From assembly GCA_040772505.1 (NCBI GenBank), contig JAXGYA010000010.1, positions 62,001 to 126,000 on the forward strand: DNA of 64,000 nucleotides, read 5' to 3'. Positions 17,517 to 25,890 of this stretch are shown here, one piece after another. The DNA is from Mariniphaga sp040772505 (GTDB taxonomy: Bacteria > Bacteroidota > Bacteroidia > Bacteroidales > Prolixibacteraceae). The notes under the pieces were generated by a model. That model saw only the letters and a list, made by a program, of their open reading frames with translations, did not search any database and was not told the origin of the DNA. The translations under genes and the position numbers were made by a program. Positions within the stretch are counted from its first letter, which is position 1. Every line of letters begins with the position of its first letter.

Positions 17517-17745
17517 TTATTTTGTCCTCTTTCCCTGCGAAGGTCTATCTTCTGTTTTCAGCGTATCGGCTTTTTCAGCCGGCTCGGGAGATGAAAACAG
17601 GTGAATGGCTTTAAGGGCTTTCCTTTGGAATATCTTTGTTGAAATGATTGAGTTAACAGGATTTACTCTTTTCCCAAAATCTATTTTACTGCTCAGCTTC
17701 AGCCCTAAAAAAAAAAATTGAAGAAATTAAAAAAACTGCTCTCAT
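17517..17745 (-). pseudogene. Small ORF frameshifted in a T11 run
   Basis: From an ATG at 17743-17745 the frame reads MRAVFLISSIFFF and soon stops. If the T11 run (A11 on the plus strand, 17707-17717) had ten bases it would continue as ...FFLGLKLSSKIDFGKRVN... to a stop at 17517, giving about 75 residues with a hydrophobic N-terminus and a charged C-terminal tail (KTEDRPSQGKRTK). The downstream frame has coding-like character. It could be a decayed gene, a slippage-controlled gene or a homopolymer sequencing error. No family is recognised. Confidence 0.4.
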
Positions 17746-17925
17746 GGTATTGTCTAAGAAATAGAATCATTTATAAATTAGCATGCAAATTACACTTAAA
17801 ATTACTTCTTTGTTGCACTTTTATCTGTGAAACACACTTTTATTTCGGTAAATGGAGAATTTTTCGCTTTGAATAAGAAAGTGAGTATGTTTTCTTCAGC
17901 TTTCCCACAAATGTTCAGCCAACAA

Positions 17926-18630
17926 TCAGGCAAGAGTAATCCGAGCCAGATACTCATAAAGAATACTTTCTGCAATTCTTTCACATTTCAGACCGATTTT
18001 ACCGGCAAGTGCGGCTAAAGTGTCAAAGTCAACAAACAACCAGTTAAAAGTGGCTGACTCTTCTTTGTAGCTCAGTCTGTATTCCATCTCACCAAAATAT
18101 CTATCGTTTGCCAGATCAATCCAGACTGAACCGTCGTCTTCTTCAAACAGATAACCTATATCTGCGGAATCCATCAAAATCTGCCCGTCAGGGACGATTT
18201 GATTTTTCAGACGCAAAAGCAACTCCTTGAGACCATGAAGCGTTCCGCCAATCCCTGAACCGTTCATCAGCAAAACAATTGAATCATAGCCTGTTTCATC
18301 AAATTCAAAAATATCGCAACGAATTATTTTTTTTACTCCCCGCTTTTTCATTACACCCGCTGCAAGTTTCGACTTCTCAAGCGCTGTAACATCTATGCCT
18401 TTCTGTTGCAAAACAATTGAATGGCACCCTGCACCTGCACCAACATCTAATACTTTGCCATAACAAAGATTCAGCGCAGTGCTTTCAATTTCACTCATTT
18501 CATTTTCCCTTCTGAAAAAAACTGCAGGCGGCAATGTCTCATTTTCAGTATAATTTGTGTTGACGATAATATTTTGCGCTTCGCCATATTTAAAAAAATC
18601 GACAATTGCTCTTCCAATCGGGTCATTCAT
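17926..18630 (-). CDS. Class I SAM-dependent methyltransferase
   Basis: Contains the Rossmann-type SAM-binding motif I, LDVGAGAGCHSIVLQ, then the acidic residue region TALEKS and the motif around GYDSIVLLMNG. The Met at 18630 gives 234 residues and is the preferred start. The open frame continues upstream to a TTG at 18693, and that extension encodes what looks like the tail of an FRG-domain protein. The substrate is unknown. The overlapping minus-strand frame at 17802-17984 has no independent support. Confidence 0.7.
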   Translation of the reverse strand: MNDPIGRAIVDFFKYGEAQNIIVNTNYTENETLPPAVFFRRENEMSEIESTALNLCYGKVLDVGAGAGCHSIVLQQKGIDVTALEKSKLAAGVMKKRGVKKIIRCDIFEFDETGYDSIVLLMNGSGIGGTLHGLKELLLRLKNQIVPDGQILMDSADIGYLFEEDDGSVWIDLANDRYFGEMEYRLSYKEESATFNWLFVDFDTLAALAGKIGLKCERIAESILYEYLARITLA

Positions 18631-18830
18631 TTTTTCAGGTATCTGATTCTTCAAATGTTTCGGCTGATAGTGGCGTTTCAACCAACTTGCCAAACCGAAT
18701 CCGGAAAAAGAACCCTCTCTGTGATATTTGCCTGATCCAACTTATCGCGGATTTCCCATTTCAGCTTTGCCGGAATAATAATTCTGCGATATAAATCGGC
18801 TTCTCAAAAAGCCAGTTCTCCAGAATTGCA
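18631..18830 (-). pseudogene. C-terminal remnant of an FRG-domain protein
   Basis: On the minus strand one frame reads IIIPAKLKWEIRDKLDQANI and then TERVLFPD before a stop at 18678. The other frame continues as GLASWLKRHYQPKH and runs without a stop into the methyltransferase. Joined, they resemble the end of the FRG domain (IP-x-LK near the start, FPDLDGL-type motif, aromatic-basic tail). At least one frameshift at about 18690-18705 and another upstream near 18785 separate the parts. The N-terminal two thirds are not recognisable. Confidence 0.45.
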
Positions 18831-18929
18831 GTCGCATCGGTCATTATGGAAAAAAGGCAAACTGGTTTACAATTCGCCGTAATCCGACGGCAGTTCAAAA
18901 AACAGTGTATTTCCAAATCCGATTCTTTC

Positions 18930-19340
18930 ATCAAACTGGAAGCGATGGAAAAACGGACTTCAAGCATCTCAACCGTAAATGCATTGCACTTTTCCAGCTC
19001 AATAATGGATTAAAGGTTCGGGTAGGACAGTTAACTGACAAAATCAACTTTCAGATTACAAAAACGAGTCTATCTTGGAAGAAGCCTTTGCTGGATGGGT
19101 GCTATGTCATAAAAACGATTAGTGCACAGCCCTGGCGATAAAAGAAGAGGTACAGTCCAGATACAAATCTCTGGCATTAGTGAATGGGCTGTTCGCCAGA
19201 GAAAAGACTGGAATACGACCATATTTTTTGAAATACCAAAGAATATGATATTCCAGCTCAGGATATCACCAATTGTAAAAAACTGTTTTTGCAGCTGGAT
19301 AACTTGCATCGGACAGCGGAAGGCATAATCACTATGGCCA
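18930..19340 (+). pseudogene. Fossil of an IS1634-type transposase
   Basis: Three short plus-strand frames together resemble the C-terminal half of an IS1634-family transposase: LTDKINFQITKTSLSWKK then LLDGCYVIKT (to about 19117), and EEVQSRYKSLALVNGLF then REKTGIRPYFLKYQRI (19141-19248). The pattern DGCYVIKT ... RYKSLALVE-x-F ... K-x-G-x-RP is the DDE C-terminal region; here the catalytic Glu position reads VNGLF. Several frameshifts and stops make it inactive. It is not a copy of the intact element at 21.99 kb. Confidence 0.5.
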
Positions 19341-19639
19341 GTGAGGCTTCCATGTTGCGATAAACCTCTTCAACGAGCTGTCCAGCTCTTTAAACAGCAT
19401 CGTTTTCGTGAGCTTACAAACATGTTGATTTTTTGTGATTGCTAATTTCAGAAAATGAAGAACACTCAATCTTCGCGATGAAAATTATGCCGGTACTGCA
19501 AGCGCATCTGTTCAAGATGGAGCCAGCATTTTTAAAGTACTACGAATCATTAAACAAAGATACACAATAGGCTGCATAAATTTCAATCTTCCGTTTTGAA
19601 ACGGCCTTAGAATTTATTTCTGACTTTCAATTTTTTTTG
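19341..19639. other. Unrecognised decayed sequence
   Basis: About 300 bases between the fossil transposase and the IS630 remnant. Short coding-like stretches (for example one ending DGASIFKVLRIIKQRYTIG near 19560) are interrupted in every frame. No family, stem-loop or repeat could be assigned. Confidence 0.3.
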
Positions 19640-20527
19640 TTACTGTTTGCTAAGCTTTTTCACGCCGCCCAAACTGGAGTTTAAGAAAACACTATCCATG
19701 CATTCCGTGGATAATAAAAAATCAGAGGCTGCAAGCTCTATCAGCGGACAAAAGACAATCATTTTTAAAAATAAAATCGTTAAATTGCCATTCCGTTCCG
19801 TTACTTTTACGTATCGCTTACCTCGCAATGGTTCATTCACCATAAATATATTTGCAACGCCACATCTCTCATATTCATAATCCTGTTTCTCATCACTGCC
19901 AGGTTTGCGCTTCAAAGATAAACGAGTTTCTTTTATTAATTGCCTCGGTGATTCATCCATACAAACAACAGGGCGAAGAGGATCATAGGGCTCTTTATAA
20001 ACATCAAGAACACGTTCCATGCAAGATACGAATTCCCCATTGTGTAAAGGAGGAATTATCCAGCCTTGCACTCTCCACGGTTTAATTTCGTTTTTTTTAA
20101 AGTCTGACGCACTGTTTCATGTGAAATACTGTCTACATACTTCAATTCAACCATTTTATCAGCAAGTAATCTCAACGTCCAACGGGCATATCCCTGTGGG
20201 GCATCGCTACAGCTTAAAGCTATTAAGTGAGCCTCAAAATCACCGTCTGCTTTAATATTCTTGACTACGGGATATGGTTTTCTTTTTATACATGCATCAA
20301 ATCCTTCATTCACAAAACGTTGCTTTAAACGCTCCACAGTTTTGGTATTAATATGAAGTATCTGCGCAATAGATTCATTGCTTTGCTTAGGACCAAACTC
20401 TCCTTCATCACTATTAAGCAAAATGCACGCATTCCTAAATTCTAATGAGCTATGTTTCCCTTTTTTCAAAATATCTTCTAAATGTATTACGCTCATCTTC
20501 TGTTAATGTAACTTTGTATCGTATCAT
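19640..20527 (-). pseudogene. IS630-family transposase, frameshifted and truncated
   Basis: The N-terminal helix-turn-helix half (SNESIAQILHINTKTVERLK) and the start of the DDE half (VVCMDESPRQL, CGVANIFMVNEPLRGKRYV) are IS630/Tc1-like. The likely original start is the ATG at 20525-20527 (MIRYKVTLTEDER). Reaching the next block needs a one-base correction near 20480. The two halves are joined by a -1 shift on an A8 run (minus strand, 20091-20098). After KVTERN the similarity stops, so the second Asp and the Glu of the catalytic triad are lost. Confidence 0.75.
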
Positions 20528-20541
20528 AATTTTTTTTGATA

Positions 20542-20572
20542 CAAAGATATAAACAATATCAGACATAATCAA
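20542..20572 (-). promoter_or_regulatory. Probable promoter of the IS630 remnant
   Basis: Minus strand TTG (20570-20572), 20 bases, then TATCTTTG (20542-20549), close to the Bacteroidota consensus and just upstream of the predicted ATG at 20527. CTTTGTATC (20512-20520) and GATACAAAG (20538-20546) form an inverted repeat over the same region. Confidence 0.4.
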
Positions 20573-20712
20573 GTTGACATGACACTATTGTGTCCACTAA
20601 CGAAAAATTAACAAAACACCGTAAGTGGCACACTGTGTGACAATTACAAGTTATTTTTTAAGCGTACTCAAAAAAACTTCCGTTAAAAAAGAAGGAAACT
20701 TGAGTAAATGAG

Positions 20713-20720
20713 TATATTTG
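20713..20720 (+). promoter_or_regulatory. -7 element of the orphan secreted protein gene
   Basis: TATATTTG matches the -7 consensus exactly and predicts a leader of about 50 bases before the ATG at 20776. No -33 box is obvious. Confidence 0.45.
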
Positions 20721-20775
20721 TAATTCAAAATATGTCTTTCTTATCAGAGTGGGGCTTAGATAAAACTTTAAAGTC

Positions 20776-21549
20776 ATGAAATTTATTTTTTTTACTTTAT
20801 TTTTTTCTTTGGTCTCTGCGAGTATAAGTGCTCAACAACAAAATGAGAACTTCCAAAAATATTATAGAATATTGGAAGGTTCACCCGCTTCTGGTTTGTT
20901 CAGGGCTGAATTATTTTCGGATATAGATACTGCCTGGAGTAAATGGAATAACAGGGGATACAACTTCGGATTTGACCCAAAAATCACACCAATGTACACT
21001 ATGGTTAACGGTATTTTAGGAACACCTTACATGGTACAAGTGAGAGGGAACGAAAATGAATGGGGCAAAAAACGATGGGGGTTTCATGTTTTTGAAGGGT
21101 ATGCCAAGGATGATAAATCAAGGATTACCATGCTGGTGAATAAACATATAGAAGAAGGCCGGCCAGTTGCAGAGATGTACTATTACGGGACGGAGTACAA
21201 CCATTCAGAACCTGCATATAATTGGTTTAGGATTGGCTCTGATGTAAGGCAGCATTCATTTATGTTTGGTCGTGATAAAGCTATCTTCTATGGTTCACTT
21301 AAATTAAGTAACGCCCTAACATTGGGCCAAATTGGGAAGGATAATATCCGGGTAGAAGAACCAAAAGAGGATAATGAAAAAGCCTATGAAGAGAGTGCTA
21401 AGTATGTTAATTATAAATCATTGAAAGAAAGCGGTGACGGAACCATATTTTATGACAAGGACAACAAGATTGTGGTGATTAAAGTGAATGGCGAATGGAT
21501 GAAAGTGAAGGTAGGGCGTTTACCTAAGAAAGTTAGATATGATTTTTAG
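20776..21549 (+). CDS. Secreted protein of unknown function
   Basis: A 257-residue protein with a signal peptide (MKFIFFTLFFSLVSASISAQ). The middle is rich in Trp, Tyr and Gly. The C-terminal ~40 residues (KESGDGTIFYDKDNKIVVIK) resemble the trailing segments seen in Bacteroidota phage-tail-fibre-like and surface proteins. No enzyme motif or named family is recognised. It has its own promoter-like box and a strong terminator, and lies isolated between insertion sequences, so it may have arrived with them. Confidence 0.6.
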   Translation: MKFIFFTLFFSLVSASISAQQQNENFQKYYRILEGSPASGLFRAELFSDIDTAWSKWNNRGYNFGFDPKITPMYTMVNGILGTPYMVQVRGNENEWGKKRWGFHVFEGYAKDDKSRITMLVNKHIEEGRPVAEMYYYGTEYNHSEPAYNWFRIGSDVRQHSFMFGRDKAIFYGSLKLSNALTLGQIGKDNIRVEEPKEDNEKAYEESAKYVNYKSLKESGDGTIFYDKDNKIVVIKVNGEWMKVKVGRLPKKVRYDF

Positions 21550-21606
21550 CCATAACTATAAAGAATCGTGTAAAGAGTTCTGACGGAGAATTCTTCGAAA
21601 AAAAGT

Positions 21607-21649
21607 AAAATGCCGGATGGTTTCTAATAAAGCTTCCCGGCATTTTTTT
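21607..21649 (+). terminator. Rho-independent terminator
   Basis: AAAATGCCGG (21607-21616) pairs perfectly with CCGGCATTTT (21637-21646), followed by further T residues. It ends the orphan secreted-protein gene. Confidence 0.85.
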
Positions 21650-21965
21650 ATCTTTTAGCTGCCAAATGTTTTTTAATCTTTCTGTTTATCTTTGTTCATC
21701 TCATCCAGCCAAACTGGCAGGGCAATCTGAAACAAAATAAAGCAGGATTATGAAATTTAAAAGTTGGATTTTCAAGAGAACTACTTTTATCGGTTTAACC
21801 CATATTGCGAGTTTCTTTCCCCAAAATTATAAAAATCTGTTGATAACCCCTGTTTTTATCAACAATTTTAACTCACGTTATTTGCATTTGGTTGGTTCTC
21901 AGGTGTTTTTGATTTGCCTTGTTTTTGCTTTTTTAATGTAGTCCTACCTGTGGTGTTGACAATTA
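21650..21965. other. Gap before the IS1634 element
   Basis: No supported gene. A hairpin with nine-base arms, TGTTGATAA (21838-21846) and TTATCAACA (21856-21864), is present, and a 63-residue plus-strand frame (21750-21941) has low coding character. The left end of the IS1634-type element must lie near the right end of this gap, perhaps around CCTGTGGTGTTGACAATTA at 21947-21965. Confidence 0.4.
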
Positions 21966-21987
21966 GCAAGTTAGGTTGTAAACTTGC
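21966..21987 (+). promoter_or_regulatory. Hairpin just before the transposase start
   Basis: GCAAGTT (21966-21972) pairs with AACTTGC (21981-21987), and the ATG follows three bases later at 21991. In a transcript read in from outside, this stem would hinder initiation at the transposase start. Confidence 0.45.
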
Positions 21988-21990
21988 AGT

Positions 21991-23853
21991 ATGTTTATCA
22001 AGCCGTTTCCAAAATATAACAAGACCACCAAAGAGCGGTACACCGTTTACCGCCTATGCGAAAGTTACCGTTTTGACGGGCACATCCGCCACCGCACCAT
22101 CATTGGTTTCGGCAAGTTAGACGAACTACCCGAAGAGGGGCAGAAGAAGCAACTTGCCCTGCGTATCGAAGAAATGCTAAAATATGGTGTAAACTATCTT
22201 TCAATCGGTGCGATTGAAGAAAAAGTAGAAAAGCTTGCCTTGTATTTTTACAACGAGATAAAAAAGAAAGGAAGTTATGATGTGTCCCGTGAAGGGGCAG
22301 AGTGGGAAACGGTGGACATATCGAGCCTAAAAAACAGCGATGCCCGTGAAGTTGGGGCAGAGTGGCTTTGCAAGCAAGCTTTCGATCAGTTGGGGATAGG
22401 CGCTTTTTTACAGCAGGAGGGCTGGACGGAAGATAAAGTATCGCTGGCCTGCACACATATTGTCAGCCGTGCCGTTTATCCGGCTTCAGAACTAAAAACC
22501 GCATCGTACATAAAAGAGAATTCTGCCATTTGCGAACTAACCTCATTTGACCGCGAAAAGATAAACAAAGACAAGCTGTATTCCATATCACATCAACTGT
22601 ATTCGGTAAAAGACAAGCTGGAACAATACCTTTCGCGGCAAACCAACGAACTGTTCGATTTGGAAGACAAAATTATTTTGTACGACCTCACGAACACTTA
22701 TTTTGAAGGACAAATGAGGGGGAGCCGGCTGGCTAAATTCGGGCGTAGCAAAGAAAAACGCAGCGATGCCCGCCTGGTTGTCCTGGCCCTGGTTGTCAAC
22801 AGGGAAGGTTTTTTAAAATATTCCAATATTTTTGAGGGCAACATGACAGACAGCAAAACACTGGGCACAGTAGTGGAAGCGCTCTCCCGGCAAACATCAT
22901 TTTCGGGGCGCAAACCAATTGTTGTCATGGATGCCGGCATTGCCACCAACGGCAATATAAAAATGCTCAGGGAGAAAGGGTATGAATATTTATGCGTTTC
23001 GCGTTCAAACCTGAAAGATTATCATGCCGATACCAACAGTACCCCGGTAGTTATACACGACAAAAGAAAGCACCCCATAGAACTGCTAAAGGTAAATTGC
23101 ACCAAGGATAACGACCATTATTTATGGGTGAAAAGCTATGCAAAAGCCCTGAAAGAAAACAGCATGAACGGTTTGCTGTCCCAACGCTTTGAGGAAGGCA
23201 TCCAAAACATATGCGCCGGCATTGGCAAAAAAGGTGGAACCAAAAAGTTAGACAAGGTACACCAAAGAATAGGCCGCCTGAAACAAAAGTACCCCTCGGT
23301 GCACAGATATTATGACATCACTGTTACGGACAATGGGCAGGGCATTGCAACCGGCGTGGCATGCGCACATAAAAAAGGCGATGACCCGGACAAAAAAGCA
23401 GGCATATACTTTTTAAGGACTTCGTTAGACGAAAAACAAGAAAATACACTCTGGTTTATTTACAATACGATAAGAGAGATCGAAAGTACTTTTCGGGTAC
23501 TGAAAAGCGACCTCGACCTGCGGCCAATATACCATAAAACCGATGACGCTTCGATGGCACACCTTCACCTGGGCTTGCTGGCATACTGGCTGGTTTCAAC
23601 AATCAGGTACCAGTTGAAACAAAAAGCGTTTCATTCTGACTGGAGGGAAATTACAAGGGTGATGAACACACAAAAATGCGTTACCACAAGCATAACAAAC
23701 ATAGACAACATGGTGATATCTGTACGCAAATGTACCGAACCAACTTCAAAAGCGAAAGAAATTTACGATATGATGGGATATAAATATGTGCCATTCTACC
23801 GTAAAAAATCCGTAGTCCCCCCTGTTGAAATTTTCAAAATAGATACTTCTTAA
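21991..23853 (+). CDS. IS1634-family transposase, intact
   Basis: A 620-residue DDE transposase. The first Asp is in ILYDLTNTYFEG, the second in VVMDAGIATNG, and the Glu in EIESTFRVLKSDLDLRPIYH, which is also the family's RP signature. An N-terminal domain of about 200 residues contains VEKLALYFYNEI and a C-terminal tail follows. No stop or frameshift interrupts it, so it may be active. It is the only uninterrupted transposase in this region and is followed directly by IS1 sequence. Confidence 0.92.
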   Translation: MFIKPFPKYNKTTKERYTVYRLCESYRFDGHIRHRTIIGFGKLDELPEEGQKKQLALRIEEMLKYGVNYLSIGAIEEKVEKLALYFYNEIKKKGSYDVSREGAEWETVDISSLKNSDAREVGAEWLCKQAFDQLGIGAFLQQEGWTEDKVSLACTHIVSRAVYPASELKTASYIKENSAICELTSFDREKINKDKLYSISHQLYSVKDKLEQYLSRQTNELFDLEDKIILYDLTNTYFEGQMRGSRLAKFGRSKEKRSDARLVVLALVVNREGFLKYSNIFEGNMTDSKTLGTVVEALSRQTSFSGRKPIVVMDAGIATNGNIKMLREKGYEYLCVSRSNLKDYHADTNSTPVVIHDKRKHPIELLKVNCTKDNDHYLWVKSYAKALKENSMNGLLSQRFEEGIQNICAGIGKKGGTKKLDKVHQRIGRLKQKYPSVHRYYDITVTDNGQGIATGVACAHKKGDDPDKKAGIYFLRTSLDEKQENTLWFIYNTIREIESTFRVLKSDLDLRPIYHKTDDASMAHLHLGLLAYWLVSTIRYQLKQKAFHSDWREITRVMNTQKCVTTSITNIDNMVISVRKCTEPTSKAKEIYDMMGYKYVPFYRKKSVVPPVEIFKIDTS

Positions 23854-23876
23854 TATCAGAAAGTTACAGGGGTGCC

Positions 23877-24592
23877 CCTGCAATGTGGAATAAACAAAAT
23901 TGTTATGGATAACTGTCCAAAATGTAAAAGTAAAAATTTCCGTAAAGACGGCATAGTTAAATCAAGGCAAAGATACCTCTGTAAAGATTGCGCATACCGA
24001 TTTACAGTTGAACAAACAGGAAAGCCCAATAAGCTTAAAAGAGATGCCTTATTCTTATATTTAGAGGGCTTGGGCTTTAGATCAATTGGCCGTTTTTTAG
24101 AAGTGAGCCATGTTACAGTTTTCAATTGGATAAAGGGTTTCGGCGAAAAGCTGGATGAATTTAGAAATCCAGAAGGTATTGAGATAATTGAGTTGGACGA
24201 AATGCATACATATATTGGGCAAAAAAAAACTACTGTTGGATCTGGATTGCTGTTGATCGAAATGGGCACCGGTTCGTCAACTGCGAAGTTGGCAACAGGG
24301 GAACTGAAACTGGAAAGAAACTCTGGGAAAAGATTGAAGGATTTTCCAAAGGAGTAGTATGTGCCGATTATTGGAAGGCCTATAATGAATTTGTGCCTGG
24401 GGAACAGTTGGTCCAAAGTAAGGCAGAAACGTTTACGGTTGAGGGTTACAATAGTCTTTTGAGGCATTTTTTAGCAAGGTTAAGAAGAAAAACTAAATGC
24501 TATTCAAAGGCAAAATATATGCTGGTTCACTCGATAAAACTATTAATGTTTAAATGGAATAATGACTTAGATATACTTTATTGACAATGCCG
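23877..24592 (+). mobile_element. IS1-family insertion sequence (ends approximate)
   Basis: TGCAATGTGGAATAAA near 23879 and the reverse complement of the right end (GGCATTGTCAATAAA, ending near 24592) resemble each other and probably represent the terminal repeats. The element lies between the IS1634-type element and the broken group II intron reverse transcriptase, whose reading frame runs straight into the right end. Confidence 0.5.
23905..24584 (+). CDS. IS1-family transposase split by a -1 frameshift
   Basis: The N-terminal zinc ribbon (CPKCKSKNFRKDG, then CKDC) and helix-turn-helix (SIGRFLEVSHVTVFNWIK) are in one frame up to ELDEMHTYIGQKK. An A9 run ending in C (24221-24229) follows, and shifting back one base there restores the family sequence NYCWIWIAVDRN ... 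VVCADYWKAYNEFV and EGYNSLLRHFLARL to the stop at 24584. Without the shift the first frame ends at 24357. The ATG at 23905 is preferred over a GTG at 23872. The A9C run may be a programmed slippage site, as IS1 uses AAAAAAC, or a disabling mutation. Confidence 0.8.
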
Positions 24593-24597
24593 ATAAA

Positions 24598-25849
24598 ACT
24601 ATTAGCTGTATCCCAGTAGCACTTACTTGTGTTTGACCATTCCCATGACTTTGGCTTCTTTACACCGAGTTTGACAAGATTCGTAAATTTGGTTCGTATC
24701 CGTTTCCACTGTTTCCAGATAATCATTCGCAGTCGTCTGCGATACCACGCATCTATCTGCAATAGCAAACTCTTCATATCTGCCAACCTAAAATATTGAA
24801 CCCAACCCTTTATGTATTGGGAAAGGGCTTTCTTTCGTCGTTCGTTACTCCAACCGTTGCTTCTGGCTGTCAGCTCCTTTATTTTGGCTTTCATCTTGGC
24901 AATACTCTTGGGATGAATCCTTAACCTACATTCTCCTTTATATCTATAAAAGGAATATCCTAAGAATTTAACATCTAAGATGTAGGCTACTTGACTCTTT
25001 TCACGATTGACTTTTAAGCATAGCTTGTTTTCTATAAAGTCCGTAATGTTCAGCATCACTCGTTAACTACTGCGTTTACTCTTGCAAAATATGACAAAGT
25101 CATCTGCATATCGGACAAACTTATGTCCCCTATTTTCTAACTCCTTGTCCAACTCATTGAGCATAATATTGATCAACAAAGGACTTAACGGGCCGCCCTG
25201 TGGTACGCCCTCTTTGCTTGGTTCAAAATTCTGACCAATTTGAACACCTGCATTAAGGTAGCAATGTATCAATGACAATACTCGGCTATCCTTTATTGTG
25301 CGTGAAAGTAATTCAATGAGTTTGCTAGGACTTACAGTATCAAAGAATTTTTCCAAATCCATATCCACTGCATAAACGTAGCCTTCTATGATATACTCTG
25401 CGCACTGTTTTAATGCCTGGTGTGCACTTCGTCTTGGTCTGAACCCGTAGCTGTAATCAGAGAACATGGGCTCATAGAGGAGATTATCAGACTGTCTTTG
25501 TGGTCTCTAAGATAGTCACCTAGCTCTTCGAGCTCCATCTTATCTACTCCTCCCGCTCCTTTGTTTCGCTTTACAGATTTGTAGGCGTTATTAAGGTTCG
25601 ACGGTGAGAGTATCATCTCCAATAAACCATATTTACACCCCGCTGTCTGTGTAATCTTTGGACTTTGACTTGTTAAGCAGCCTTATCCCAACGGATATGC
25701 CTGACATGATTCGTGTTCCTCGGCGCAGAGTTTTGCCTACGACTTCCTACAGATTCCACCTCACGATGGACACCCTTGTCTTCGACTAATAATTGGCGAT
25801 TACAAACCCCCATAGTGGACTTTCACCACCAAGTTAAGTACCAGCACAC
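24598..25849 (-). mobile_element. Group IIC intron, 3' truncated
   Basis: On the minus strand the intron starts GTGTG at 25849, matching the GUGYG 5' consensus. It runs through a structured leader with the characteristic stretches TGGTGGTGAAAGTCCAC and AAGGGTGTCCATCG, then the reverse transcriptase. The 3' end (domains V and VI) is missing: reading runs into IS1 at about 24600. The 5' boundary is two bases from the T tract of a strong hairpin terminator, the typical insertion place of bacterial class C introns. Confidence 0.75.
24604..25622 (-). pseudogene. Group II intron reverse transcriptase/maturase remnant
   Basis: Three fragments of one protein of the GsI-IIC type. (1) 25622 to about 25490: KRNKGAGGVDKMELEELGDY. 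(2) From about 25480: YGFRPRRSAHQALK, VDMDLEKFFDTV, EGVPQGGPLSPLL and the catalytic YADD, ending at an in-frame stop (25063-25065). (3) Below 25062: the thumb/maturase part with KGWVQYFRLADMKSLL and WKRIRTKF, up to YWDTANS, where IS1 begins. About 70-75 codons are deleted between (1) and (2), with a frame change. It is inactive. Confidence 0.85.
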
Positions 25850-25850
25850 T

Positions 25851-25890
25851 GAAAAAAGGCAGCAGGAAAATCATCCTACTGCCTTTTTTC
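25851..25890. terminator. Strong bidirectional terminator hairpin
   Basis: GAAAAAAGGCAGCAGGA (25851-25867) pairs with TCCTACTGCCTTTTTTC (25874-25890), 17-base arms with one mismatch and a six-base loop. Each strand ends in a run of six T. The group II intron starts two bases from it. Confidence 0.85.

Larger units (their letters stand above)
21947..23875 (+). mobile_element. IS1634-type insertion sequence (ends approximate)
   Basis: The element carrying the intact transposase. CCTGT-led sequence at 21947 and its loosely matching reverse complement around 23850-23870 are possible terminal inverted repeats, but they match imperfectly and no target duplication could be proven. Confidence 0.4.

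Noticed and set aside
17802..17984. 60-residue minus-strand ORF overlapping the methyltransferase end
   Set aside because: Overlaps a better-supported gene in another frame and has no independent support.
21838..21864. Two TTATCAACA-like sequences resembling DnaA boxes
   Set aside because: One mismatch to the consensus and only one inverted pair, far from dnaA or an AT-rich unwinding region; more easily explained as a hairpin.
21750..21941. 63-residue hydrophobic ORF before the IS1634 element
   Set aside because: Contains the hairpin at 21838-21864, has no recognisable domain, and probably spans the element's left boundary.
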